From the NCBI GenBank assembly GCA_025769875.1, contig JAGFNK010000378.1, positions 1 through 51,351 on the forward strand: 51,351 bases of DNA, read 5' to 3'. Origin of the DNA: Russula earlei (taxonomy: Eukaryota; Basidiomycota; Agaricomycetes; Russulales; Russulaceae). A program made the position numbers and the translations under genes. The notes under the pieces are model-generated. The model was given only the letters and a program-made list of their open reading frames with translations, made no database searches and was not told the DNA's origin. This document shows positions 21,465-32,343 of the stretch, in pieces (within the stretch, counting starts at the first letter, position 1; each line of letters starts with the position of its first letter).

Positions 21465-23678
21465 TCACGACGATACTTCAGCGGTCAGGCGCTGCCACCC
21501 GAGCACATGGCCCCACGACCTCCACATCCTCTCAACGATCCGCATCTTCTCTTCTCGGCCCAGCCGAGGATCCTCCAAATACCCGACGTCCTCTAAAAAG
21601 CCCTCCCTGAGCCGGCTCCTCGGCGGCAGCCACGTCTCTGCGTACTGCCGGAGGGACGACACGGAGAGCAGCAACAAGCCGGCGGTCAGGGGCGGGATCG
21701 CGCCATTGGCGTCGCGACGTCCGGCCTGGTATGCGTGACGATGCTCGTCCTCCGCCGTGTGCGGCTGTGCGATGAGAAGGCGCTCAATGCGACGCATGGC
21801 CTGCCATGTCGCCGTACGTCGCCTCACGCCACCCATGCGGCCATGGCTGGACGAGTACAGCCTGCCTAAATACCCACCCACAACGAATACGAGTGATAAT
21901 GCAGGGGCGACGCCGACAAAGGCAAATGTGAGCTCTTGAGATCTGAGGAGCTTATCGATCCCTGCGAGCGCCTGGTCGACGTCCACCTGGGGGTAAATAT
22001 ACTGTAAGTAAGAATTACGAACGTCGATAAAATGGCGCACCTTAGCCTTCTGAACCTGGATGAAGGCAGAGCGCAGAAGTGTTCCAGCGACAGCGGAGCG
22101 GACAGGACTCTTGATGTCTTCTTCGTAGATCTGGAGAATAGGCGTGAGGTCGCCGATGCGCAATTTGTTGGAGAGGTCATCGAGCTGCGTTTGGCTGTAG
22201 CTCAGCTTGTCTCTGGCCAGCGACAGAGCCATACGCTCTAGTGACTACAAGACACAGTCAGGCGAGGGAATTTCGGGTAGCAGATAGATACCTGTAAGTC
22301 GGCCTCAATGCTTCCTTTCTGGACGATGATACTACCTTCTCCACCGGCGCGAACTGTTTTTGCAATGTCGGCCAGAGGCTCTACTAGCCAACCCCGCCAG
22401 AATCCCTTCAGTGTCTCCCAGGCGTCTTCAGCCAACGAAAGTAGAGCGTCTTGGGATGCACTGACTCGCTGCATTGCGTACAGCGTTAGTGGCGGCAAAA
22501 CGACAAGGCGCGGCCAGAGTCTGACGAGTCGATTTGGACGAAGTAGAGAGTAGGTACGAATTTTTTCCTGATGTAGAGACATGTGCATTGGCAAAACCTT
22601 GGAGGAAGTGGCGACCAAGGTATCCAAAAGAGACGTAGAAAGCGGTACGTGCTGGCCAACGAGCACCTGGTTCATAACCTGCAGAAACTCCGCACGCCCA
22701 TCTAAATCCTTTTGCAGCGCATGCGAGAGATTCTCATGCCTGCTCGTGAGCTCTCCAAGAGTTTCGGCACGCTCATCGCGAATACGCTCGAGCTCCAAGC
22801 GTTTGGTGTGGATCTCTTGGTGTGTAAGCTGAAGGGGTAACGTGACATGATGTAGGAGATACTGAGTGGTGAGAGAAAAGGTGTGCCACAGCGATTGAAA
22901 GGCTGAAATAATGTTGGAAGGTGTCGTTGGCGATGAACGAAGAGATGTGGAAAATGAGTAGTTTCCGAGTGGTGTAAGTGGCGGCGGAACAAGGCTAGGA
23001 TGCGTACGAAGGTGGGGAAATATGCGAGCCGTGATAGAATCAAGGCGCCTAGTATCACTTCTCAGGAGGTCACGGATAGACGAGGGCTTGAATGTAGAGA
23101 ATGAAATGGGCTGATTATTGGTAGTGCAGTATATGAAGCACGTCTTTGAAGAGATTGAAGATGCGGAGGGGGAACGCTAAAAGCACGGTTAGCTGAGGTA
23201 TGCGCAACAGATGTGACTTGGTCGGCGTACTCTGGAAGAGGTAGTAGGCTACCGTCAGTCGGGATCGCTCAAGGTCGGCCCACCACTGAGCTTCTACCTC
23301 TGCACTGATCGCCTCCGCCAGGAGGGTATCCAGTGCCTCGGCATAAACGCCAGCAACAAGTCTACCAAGAACAGCATCTTTCAGAGCTTGCTCTTCGTCA
23401 AAGACACCACGTGAATCGTATCCCTTCCTTAGGTTGTTGTCATTCTCTAGTTCCTGTAGGTGCTTGAGAGTCTCTCTGACACGAGCTGGAGAGAAAGGGG
23501 GAGAGAGGGTCAGAAAAAGGGAACGAAGGACGTCCTTGGATGGATCGACTGATGAAGAAAGAGACCACTCGGGTGATGGTTTCCACTGAGATGGCGATGA
23601 AGTGAGGATGAGAGTGTCCGTTATGTGCGAAATCGACATCACTGACTGGACTGGTTCAACCTGAACGCGTGACGTCAT
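21465..23678 (-). CDS. NCA2: Nca2-like mitochondrial membrane protein
   Basis: NCA2 proteins sit in mitochondrial membranes; in yeast they affect expression of the mitochondrial ATP synthase subunits 6 and 8. Five exons (23678-23231, 23176-23142, 23086-22292, 22244-22041, 21986-21465) join in phase to 667 residues. The diagnostic C-terminal half contains DLTPILQIYEEDIKSPVRSA, VAGTLLRSAFIQVQKAK, then VDVDQALAGIDKLLRSQ and the membrane segment LTFAFVGVAPALSLVFVVGG. A second hydrophobic stretch (RLVVLPPLTLYAM) lies upstream, and a third (IPPLTAGLLLLSVSSL) near the end. Two introns have lengths divisible by three, so the raw frame reads through them and could mislead a gene finder. The splice at 23141-23087 is the least certain: it is the only normal-sized intron that restores frame. 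Confidence 0.9.
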
Positions 23679-23698
23679 TTCGTGTATTTATTTTAATT

Positions 23699-24426
23699 TT
23701 ATTCGTAGTCCCTCCATGCGACCTTCCCACCGGCCCACTGATCACCCCACATCACCCGTTTGTGGTATGTCTTTCGCAGCTCACGAAACTCCTTCACAAA
23801 GTCATCCACTTCCTTGCCGCCAGCTGGCGTTGCTGCGGTCTCAGACGACGTAGAGCGCACAAAGGCGGACGCAACCGTCTCTGAGAGGTCATCCTGCGCG
23901 GTCGTTGCGTGCCGGAGGCGCATGAGGAGGAATTGAGGCGTGAATCGCTTTAGCCGTTTTTATTATTGTAGTCCACACCCAATCAGGACGTCGTGCGCAC
24001 CTGGTAGATCTCTTTCTGTTCACGCTGTAGCTCAGCCCACCTCGCTTCTAGGGTTTTCGCTTCATCAAAGGCGTCCTTTGTCTCTGAACGTAGTCTGTAT
24101 AGCCCATCTTGTAGGGCAAGATTCTGATCTGAAGTCTTCGAATGAGACGCATGGGCATAGGAAACAAGATGCTCAACGCCAACGCACTCGCTATCGTTTC
24201 GTTCGCAAGTCCGAGCTCCGCTTGGCTCTGATACAATTCTTTTACCTTGGGAAGGGTATGAAAGATGGCTTGGAAGTAAGCCGGGTCTGTAAGTAGATCC
24301 TCCAGGTCGTCGCGTCTAGATGTAGTCGTAAGTGAGCTAGGGTGACCTTCTGCATCAGTTGTATAAAATGCACGTTAATTTGGATAGTTCAGGAAATTCT
24401 GTGGTCAAGGCCGTCTGTATCGACAT
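23699..24426 (-). CDS. VPS37: ESCRT-I subunit Vps37 (Mod_r domain)
   Basis: Part of ESCRT-I, which sorts ubiquitinated cargo at endosomes. Four exons (24426-24374, 24315-24188, 24128-24001, 23947-23699) join in phase to 185 residues. It begins MSIQTALTTEFPELSKLTRD, followed by LEDLLTDPAYFQAIFHTLP and YQSQAELGLANETIA. The coiled coil of the Mod_r domain is YRLRSETKDAFDEAKTLEAR. The C-terminal helices are RFTPQFLLMRLRHATTAQDD and DFVKEFRELRKTYHKRVMWG. Length is short but normal for fungal Vps37. The start is chosen because the first 18 residues match the family and the intron at 24373-24316 then splices in frame. It is head-to-head with RRP40 and only 20 bp from the NCA2 start. Confidence 0.93.
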
Positions 24427-24587
24427 GGCCCAGTAGAGGTACAGAGTATGTGTGGTCGTGTACGGACGCCTACCTACATAGGGAGAGCTCTGCTGTGGCG
24501 CCGCCCCGCGATCCCGAGAGCCGGTGGTTACCGCAGCAGCTGTAGTGTTATTTATTTTTATTCATCAACTCGTCCAGCCCCTCCAAC
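24427..24587. promoter_or_regulatory. Bidirectional promoter between VPS37 and RRP40
   Basis: Only 161 bp separate the two divergent ATGs, so the core promoters must be shared or interleaved. An AT-rich TTATTTATTTTTATT stretch lies at about 24548-24562, some 25-40 bp before the RRP40 start. No other element was recognised. Confidence 0.5.
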
Positions 24588-25434
24588 ATGTCCGTCGTCC
24601 TTCCTGGAGAAGTGGTACAGACCCAACACAAATCTCTGAAGCTGGGTCCCGGACTCAAGCAGTTTGTTGACTCTCAAGGAAGATCCTCCATCATTGTGAC
24701 ACGCGCTGGGACATTGGAGCAGAACCCCAAAGGCAACAAATTCTGGGTGGAAGGAAATTCGCGTCGCGTGAGTCAGTCCGTCCCTCCTTTATCACTTGAT
24801 TATCGTCTGATGTGTTCCACAAAGTATGTACCGGTAGCACAGGAGCCCGTCATCGGCATTGTGACCGCTCGACAGGGTGAAAGTTGGAGAGTAGATATTG
24901 GCTCTGCCCATCAGGCGTCCCTTGACGGGCTTGCATTTGAGGGGGCGAGTAGACGAAATCGACCGAACCTGAAAGTGCGTCGTGTCTTGACCTTGTATTG
25001 TCAGACTATTCACATACATCAGGTTAATCAACTCGTATATGCGCGTGTTTCTCTCGCTCATAAAGATATGGAACCCGAGCTTGAATGTTTTGACGCGCAA
25101 ACACGCAAAGCCGAAGGCTTTGGAGAGCTCAAAGGAGGCTTCTTGGTGCGCTGCAGTCTAAAAATGTGCCTAAAGTGTGTAAATACACTCTCCAACTGCT
25201 CTAACTCACGGAGGGCATCGTAGTTTACTGGATCCAAACCACTTCCTTTTACCTCTACTCGGATCGCGCTTTGCCCTCAATACGGCAATTGGTACGAACG
25301 GAAGAGTTTGGATTAGTGCCAAGGATGTCAAGCAGACCATCGCCGTGGCTCGATGTATCGAAGCAGCTGATCCCGATGGCGGTGGGATGGACCAAAACGC
25401 TATCAAAAAGTTCATTAGCACCCTTGACCTATGA
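24588..25434 (+). CDS. RRP40: RNA exosome cap subunit Rrp40
   Basis: S1/KH-domain cap protein of the RNA exosome (EXOSC3 in animals), which guides RNA into the complex in nucleus and cytoplasm. Four exons (24588-24767, 24825-24974, 25023-25174, 25224-25434) join in phase to 230 residues. The N-terminal domain starts MSVVLPGEVV and holds LKLGPGL. The S1 region follows: YVPVAQEPVIGIVTARQGES, WRVDIGSAHQASLDGLAFEG, RRNRPNL and LVYARVSLAHKDMEPELECF. The KH part contains FGELKGGF and the G-x-N-G signature TNGRVWI. The AFEG/RRNRPNL pair and KDMEPEL favour Rrp40 over Rrp4 or Csl4. It overlaps nothing and is convergent with EAF6 183 bp away. Confidence 0.95.
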
Positions 25435-25617
25435 CGCGCTGAAACCCCGAGAACCCTCTGACACAACGAGACAAATACGATTACAGAAGGTAAGGAAAGC
25501 AATGTAACGATGTTTTATAATACAAGAATATTCCAAGCCTAAGTGGGCTGATTGAGCAGGTCATGCGAACGAGGTCAGCTCAAGTTCCACTCATGGAAAG
25601 ACTGACCAGCTGTCGAG

Positions 25618-26294
25618 TCAATCATCCTCGGCAACGCGAACCCGTTTAATCGGCCGTCTACCGCCTGCTGTCGTGGCACTACCCTCGTCGTCGCTCACAG
25701 TCCCAACACTTCGGTGGCTTGCTGCAGCTCGCTTTTTCCGTTGATACTCTCGATCACGGTTCTTTTTGAGTTGAGCAGGCGTAAGCTCGGGTATTCGAGG
25801 TGCAGGAGGCAGGACGACGGTAGTGAGCCCGGAAGTTGGCTGCTTGAAATCATCCGCATTCGGGGCGGATTCTTCTCCTTCTCCAGATAGGTCCAAGGAC
25901 TACTCATGATCAGTAGTTGGAATATACGATCAATACGCGAATCATACCCTCTGATATGTCCAGCTACTCATTGAGAATAGCCTGTCTGTGTCATTCAGCT
26001 CATATCGTTTCTTCGTCACTTGATTTTTCAAATATCCCTCAAATCCGTGAATAATGTTCCCGCCGCTATGTGCCGATGTTTCTACCAGATACTGCCCTTC
26101 GAGCGCGTGTATTTGGACTTCTAATTGAGCCTAGGAAGCTGTAAGCCCTTTAAAGCGGACGAAAACATTGTACAACTCACTAATTGCTTATCTAGAGCGC
26201 GCCTTCTCATCAGAGCCTGTATCAATTCCTTCTTGGCCATCATTATGCGATTTTTCTCCTCCGGCGTGGGGATGGGTCCTTCTGTGGCCGCCAT
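25618..26294 (-). CDS. EAF6: NuA4 histone acetyltransferase subunit Eaf6
   Basis: Eaf6 (MEAF6 in animals) is a small coiled-coil subunit of NuA4 and related MYST acetyltransferase complexes. Three exons (26294-26181, 26130-25948, 25899-25618) join in phase to 192 residues. The coiled coil is AKKELIQALMRRRALDKQLA, followed by LEVQIHALEGQYLVET, the conserved NIIHGFEGYLK and ELNDTDRLFSMSS. The C-terminal half is charged and disordered (QLKKNRDREYQRKKR, then RRPIKRVRV), consistent with nuclear localisation. ATG at 26294 begins MAATEGPIPTPEEKNRI. It is divergent from RPT5. Confidence 0.93.
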
Positions 26295-26458
26295 GATGAG
26301 CACTGCTGTACAGTAAACGTCTTGCAGGCCAGCGCGATGTCGGCACCCGGGCCGCCCACCGTATACGCCTCCACGTGATCATGAATTATGTAATTGGGGA
26401 CGCGCGTCCGAGAGCGAATCGACATCGCGAGCGAGACCGTTTCTCACCGTTTATCGTC
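26295..26458. promoter_or_regulatory. Bidirectional promoter between EAF6 and RPT5
   Basis: 164 bp between divergent start codons, GC-rich with several CpG. It includes the palindromic word CACGTGAT (about 26371-26378), which contains a CACGTG E-box. No TATA box is evident. A shared promoter is implied by the spacing. Confidence 0.5.
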
Positions 26459-28089
26459 ATGTCCGCCGTCCCTCCTGCAGAACAGCCAAACAATAATGAC
26501 AATAAGTCAGATTCCGCGGACCTTACGAGTGCGCAGCCAGAACTAGCCGAAATGGACACAACACCGGACCAACCCGTGGAGACTTGGGACGATATCCCCG
26601 ATGAAATCATGGAGCTAGACACGGAGGACATTCTGACGCGCATTCGCCTAATCGACAATGATATTAAGGTTCGCTCTACCTTCTCCCTTGTTGTGTTGTA
26701 AGTGAAATAAACTTTGAGAACAGGTCATGCGTTCAGAACAGTTGCGGTTAGGCCACGAGCAGAGCGTCATGAAGGAGAAAATTAGGGACAATGGCGAGAA
26801 AATAAAGCAGAATAAGGTCCTTCCGTACCTTGTGGCAAACGTTGTTGAGGTGCGTTCACATCCTTCTCGGCGACCTGGGTTCTTACTGCCCCACCACCAA
26901 GATTTTGAATGTCGACCCTGAAGGCCAAGAGGATGGTGCGAACCAGGATCTCGACTCTATGCGCAAGGGGAAGACAGCGGTTATAAAGACGTCCACCCGT
27001 CAAACTGTGTTCCTCCCTCTCATTGGCCTCGTCCCCCCAGAAAAGTTGGAACCGCAAGATCTGATTGGCGTCAACAAGGATTCGTATCTTGTCCTTGACA
27101 CACTACCCGCAGAATATGACTCGCGCGTGAAGGCCATGGAGGTCGACGAACGGCCGACCGAAACTTACACCGATATTGGGGGTTTGGAAAAGCAGATAGA
27201 GGAACTTGTTGAGGCTATTGTTTTACCAATGGAACAGGCGGACAAGTTCAAGACACTTGGTATCAAACCGCCAAAGGGATGTCTGATGTATGGTCCCCCA
27301 GGTGAGCAGACAGTGACATCCTGCGTCTCCCTCGGGTGTTCATCCTACAAAGGGACCGGAAAGACCCTCCTTGCTCGAGCTTGCGCAGCGCAAACAAATG
27401 CTTGTTACCTTAAACTTGCTGGCCCATCATTGGTGCAAATGTTCATCGGTGATGGTGCCAAGCTCGTCCGCGATGCCTTCAAGCTTGCAAAAGAGAAAGC
27501 ACCTGCTATCATTTTTATCGATGAACTTGATGCAATAGGCACCAAGCGGTTTGATTCAGATAAGAGTGGCGATAGGGAAGTACAGCGCACGATGCTTGAG
27601 CTTCTTAACCAGCTCGACGGATTCAGCAGCGATGAAAGGATCAAGGCACGTCAGTGCGTTTGTTCTACCGCTGTGTACTGACTTGCCATAGGTTATCGCC
27701 GCGACAAATCGCATCGACATTCTTGACCCGGCCCTCCTGCGTTCAGGTCGACTTGACCGCAAAATCGAGTTCCCGCTGCCAGGGGAGACTGCTCGTGCGC
27801 GTATTCTTGAAATTCACTCCCGCAAGATGTCTACTGGCCCGGATGTCAACTTTGAGGAGCTCGCACGTAGTACAGATGAGTTCAATGGCGCACAATTAAA
27901 GGCGGTATGCGTCGAAGCTGGCATGATTGCGCTACGTGAAGGTGCAACGAAGTTGGGACACGAACACTTCATCAGTGGTATAGCGGAAGGTGAGTCATGT
28001 CTGCATTCGAAGGTCCAATGGGTAGAACTGACGCATACACAAAACTAGTGCAAAGCAAAAAGAAGAACGACCTCATGTACTTCGCTTAA
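26459..28089 (+). CDS. RPT5: 26S proteasome base ATPase Rpt5 (PSMC3)
   Basis: AAA+ ATPase of the proteasome base that unfolds substrates and opens the 20S gate. Six exons (26459-26668, 26724-26849, 26902-27301, 27353-27645, 27692-27989, 28049-28089) join in phase to 455 residues. N-terminal coiled coil ([20 protein letters not shown]), then an OB-domain region ([20 protein letters not shown]). Walker [14 protein letters not shown] is split by intron 3, whose length is a multiple of three. Walker B is [12 protein letters not shown]. The second region of homology is [20 protein letters not shown], with the Arg fingers. Intron 4 (27646-27691) uses a GC donor. The protein ends LMYFA, so the C-terminal HbYX motif has Phe where Tyr is usual. 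Confidence 0.97.
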
Positions 28090-28957
28090 GCCCCTCCTAG
28101 ATTCTGCAGTGATTCTCAGCCACACACATATTGTATTCCCCGCAAGTGTCTATTTCTTGATTGGTGCAACTGAGCAAGTGTTCTCCCAACCCCAACCCCC
28201 TTCCCCTTCTCGTCCCTTATTTGATTAAGGCGACGATGCGAGATGGGCTCAGTGACCCCAGATTAGGCAGGAGACATGAGCCCATGAGCTCTATTGATGT
28301 GGCATGCCGAAGAACTCTTTATGATACCACGGCCAAAGCAAGCCTGCATTTCTTGTGACTGTTTTGCATAGCGTCCAAATTTTGCAACTCTACATGACGC
28401 GCTCATGGACGTATGTCAGTATGAGAATTATGTGAGTATTATGGAGCTTCGCAACCATAACGACGGCATGGCTGCGCTGCATTTCGTGTCACGATATGAC
28501 GAACCCGATGTGAATGAATCCTGGAGTGTAGGGTGAGGGTCTACAGAAGGTGTCATGGTATGGTGCAAATCTCCATTTTGTGGAATGTATATGAATCCAA
28601 TGTGACCTCTATGGGCTATTTTTTCTTTGAACTTTCAGGCCCCTTACAGCAACCAAGATTTCTTGAAACTTGAACTTGGAACTTGAATTTTGGCAGGAGT
28701 CACAGCTGTGATGAAAGTGACATAACATACTGTCACTGACCCACCACCATGCAGCTTACTTAAGGTACCTAGCACTCAGTCAGAATTTGTAGACACACTA
28801 AAAATGATGATCTTGATTTCTTTCAAATGGGGGGTGAAAGTAGTGATTAATGTGAGGAGCAGTCATTTGGTTCTCTATCACTTATAAATTCCCTTAGGTT
28901 CCTCTTCAGACACTCAGTGATCACATCAATGGGCATTGTCGCAAGAAGGATGCAAAT
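28090..28957. other. Transition into CpG-poor transposon debris, no gene
   Basis: Begins with the RPT5 3' region and then turns AT-rich and CpG-poor. No protein-like frame or paired terminal repeat was found. The part after about 28550 may be the non-coding 5' end of the decayed pogo-like element that follows. Confidence 0.4.
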
Positions 28958-30840
28958 GTGACTCAGCAACTGCTCTCAAAGGAACAGGAGGGCATGCTAG
29001 TTTCCTGGGTAGGCCACCAGGCCCTGATTACTAAACCAATGGACCAGAACAATGTCAAATCTCTCAGGTATGACATGTCTGGCATCATCCCAGGCAAGAA
29101 CTGGCACCACTGTTTCCAGAAGCGGCACCCAGAGCTTTGGTCATCAAAGCCAAGTAATCTGGATCCCAAGTGTGCTCAGAACTTCAACTGTCTTAAATGT
29201 CACTCAATATTTTGAGCTAGTCAAGCAGGTCTATGACAAGCACCCAAACCTCCCACCAGAGCACATCTGGAACATGGATGAGAAGGGTTTTCAACTTGGT
29301 GGAGACTGCAAACAGTACAAAAAATATTTTCACCTATGCACCCTCAAGAAAAGCAAATTTTATCATGTGCATTCCGATCCCTTGAACTTGTCACCATCAT
29401 CGAGTGTATTTTGCCCTCTGGGTTGTCTGTTCCCCCAGTGTTTGTCCTTTCAAATGGGCCTCTCCCAGTCCACCATGAATCCAATCTGGATGCCCCAATC
29501 AGGGGGATTGCCACATCCCAAAACAGGTGGACAGACAACGAAATTGGTTTGTTGTGGTTCCGCCACACCTTCATTCCCTTCACTCTGGACCACAAGGTCA
29601 CTGACAACCCTGTCATCCTTTTTGTTGATGGTCACAACTCTCATGAGACTGACAGATTCCAGGTGCTCATGTACCAACACAACATCATTGTTGTCACCTT
29701 CCCCTCCAAGTGCACACACAAGCTCCAACTGCTTGACATCAAAGTTTTTTGCCACACACAGTGGAACTGGTCCATTCATTGTGACCGCCACATCTGTGAA
29801 AACATTCCCATCACACATTACAATGTCATTGTCAAGTACATGAAGGTGCACACTCAGACAATGACCCACAAGCTCCTCATGTCTGCATTCTCCTCTGCCA
29901 GCATCCACCCCTTCAACCCCTCCATCTTCATTGAGGCTGATTTTGCACCTTCCAAAGCTTACTCCACCACTCAGCACATCCCAATCTTATTTCCTGTTGA
30001 TGTTCCCTCATCCTCCCCCCTTCCCTCTCAGTCCTCTGACTGGGATGGCTCAGACACCAGTGAGGGCATGCAAGACAATGAGTGTGCGCAAGATGGTCTT
30101 GATGTAACAGATGAAGACCCAGTCGCATTTGACTGGGGCACAGAGTCTGATGACTTGGACTTCACGCCACTGCCAGACAGCATGAATGACTTGCCACCAC
30201 CATGTTCGTGTTCTCCTTCTGTCATGTCTTCTGCAACCCCCCCATCCCTTCACCAGCTCCCCTTGCTTCATGTCCACATGTCTTGCTTAATTTGGCTCTG
30301 TCCTCTTCCTTGCCTACAATGGACAATGAATGCACTTTGGCCATTATGCAAAATGTGTCAGAGTGTCCATGTGATGTGTCCACCAGCTGAGACCCTCTCC
30401 GGCTCATCCCCCCCTTCACTTGCTCTCAAAGGGTGAGTTCTTCCCCTGCGATGTCTCTCTCAATCACATTTGGTTCTCACCATGCACCAATCCCCACTAC
30501 ATTCCAGGAGATGAGTTCAGAGCTCTCTCAACTCTGGTTGATGGTGGAGCTGATGGGAAGGGAGATCCTTCAAGCTAGGGCAGAGACCAGCTCCAGTAAT
30601 GCACACTGCACCATCATGAAGCATGCAGCATCTGATGCCAGGACAGAGTTGGAAAATCAGAAGCACAAGACATGCCATTCTGTGAAGACAAGCATGCAGT
30701 TTTGTTGCCCATCCTGAAGTTGAGGCACAGTGGCTCACTGAACAGGAAGAGAAGGCCTGGCTCACAAGAGAGGCTGCTGAGAAGGCAGCTCAAAAGTCGG
30801 CCAATGAAGCAGCTCACGATTGCACAAATCTCAGAGGACA
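28958..30840 (+). pseudogene. Decayed pogo-like DDE transposase
   Basis: The same family of protein as the intact element at 7.4-10.2 kb, but broken into pieces in different frames. Recognisable blocks, in order: LSKEQEGMLVSWVGHQALIT, IIPGKNWHHCFQKRHPEL, PEHIWNMDEKGFQLGG (first Asp), RWTDNEIGLLWFRHTFIPFT, VILFVDGHNSHET (second Asp), THKLQLLDIKVF and ASIHPFNPSIF. A frame change occurs near 29195-29215, and another lies between about 29330 and 29400. CpG is nearly absent (6 in 29041-29880 by my count). Terminal repeats were not found. It is certainly not the same recent insertion as the intact copy. Confidence 0.85.
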
Positions 30841-31165
30841 TATGGTCTAAGGTTTTCAACTAGTGCTCCAAGGTCTGGTTAAGTCTGGTTTTTCCCATGT
30901 TTTTGGTGTGACCAAGACCATGACTGGCTACCAGTTTGCCAAATCTACAAAAAACCGGACTGGACCAGCATGTGACTGGTTACATGCAGTTATTTGCAGT
31001 CAATTGACCCAGTCCAGACCAGTCTTTGATGGTGTTGGTGTCATGTTACTGTCCATTGTCAATGCTGCCTTGCACACCCACACCTGCCACCATCTCTCCC
31101 ATTCACATTGCATTCACATCCCTCCCTCTCTTGTGTCTTGTCTCTAGTTGTTCCTCTCTCTATCT

Positions 31166-31640
31166 CTCCCTTCCACTTCCCTTCCTCTCTGTCATCCCTT
31201 TGTCATCACTCGGGCCTGGACATCCTTTCATCAAGATGCCATGCTTCGCCCCTCACATGCACTCCATGTAGCCCCTCACCATCTCAGATCCCAGGACTAG
31301 GATTCTTCTTCCTTCCCCTCTCTCATCTCAGTCTTTCCACCCACTCCCTTTCACTTTCCTTCCTCTCTGTCATCCCTTCATCATCACTTGGGCCTCAACA
31401 TCCCTTTTCATCAAGACGCTGTGCCCCATCCTTTGTGTGGTGCCACTTGCCACATCATCTTGGATCGGTTTTTCTTCCTTCCCCTCCCTCATCTCAGTCT
31501 TTCCACCCCCCCTCTCCCTTCCTCTTTCCTTTCTCCTTGTCATCACTCAGGCTTTGATATTCCTTTCATCAAGATGCTGTGCTCACCCTTCATGCACACC
31601 TCATGTGGTGCCACTCACCACATTGTTTTGGATCCCCGGA
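31166..31640 (+). repeat. Three degenerate tandem copies of a ~166-bp T/C-rich unit
   Basis: Copies start at about 31166, 31332 and 31498. The last two begin with TCTTTCCACCC and run through TTCCTCTCTGTCATC-type, TCATCACT.GG.CT and TTCATCAAGA.GC.GTGC words to a GGTGCCACT...CACATCAT block. Copy 1 is the most diverged. The unit has no coding content I recognise and may belong to the 5' part of the hAT element or to an unrelated insertion. Confidence 0.7.
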
Positions 31641-32343
31641 AATTTGTACTCTTTAATACCTTGGTATGTTTCATCTTCCTTTGATCTGATGAAACCCTAA
31701 AACAAAAGGATGTAGATTTTTTGCACCATCTGTCTGATGCTGCAGTAAGGTGAGCCATATTGCTGGTCATGGAACCATGTGTGGACAGCCTGTGATGCAT
31801 GATGCTTCACCTCCACACCTCTCTCCTTCCTTGCCCTCTCATCTCCAACCTTCACCACACCACAAGCCACCTTGCACCCGACATCAAGATATCAATTGCA
31901 TCACCCACCCCTTGCCACCAACCATGCATGCACACCATGCCCCAGCTCACATGACATGTTTGTGACTGCCTCGCCTGGCCTTGACTTCCTTTCATTACAT
32001 TCCTCTCTTTGTACCCCTTTCCTGTATATAAAAACCCACTAGCTACTCTGTAGTAGGAGAAGGAGAATACAATCCCCTTGAACACCCTTTACATCAGTCA
32101 GCCTGAAACAACTGCATGTGAACAATCTCATCTCCTCCCCTTCTCCCCTTCTTCCTCTCTTTGGGTTGTTCTTGGCTCTAAGACAACCCATCTCAGATCG
32201 CTGTCCAGCCCCATGAACTCAGTGTGCCCTGGACTGGCTTGCTTCACCGCCTCACATGCCCACATGCTGCTGTTCCTGTGTTTGCATCCCTTACCTGTAC
32301 AACATCAACTTCCCTTACTTCATCTTGTCCTTCACACCTTTGA

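Noticed and set aside
23087..23141. A frameshift in NCA2 between KDVLHILHYQ and PISFSTFKPSS
   Set aside because: A normal 55-bp intron (GTGCTT...ATTCAAG) restores the frame without any base change, so no error needs to be assumed.
32010..32110. A second LTR promoter (TATATAAAAACC near 32025)
   Set aside because: TATA-like and transposon-like, but no TG...CA ends or target duplication could be placed around it.
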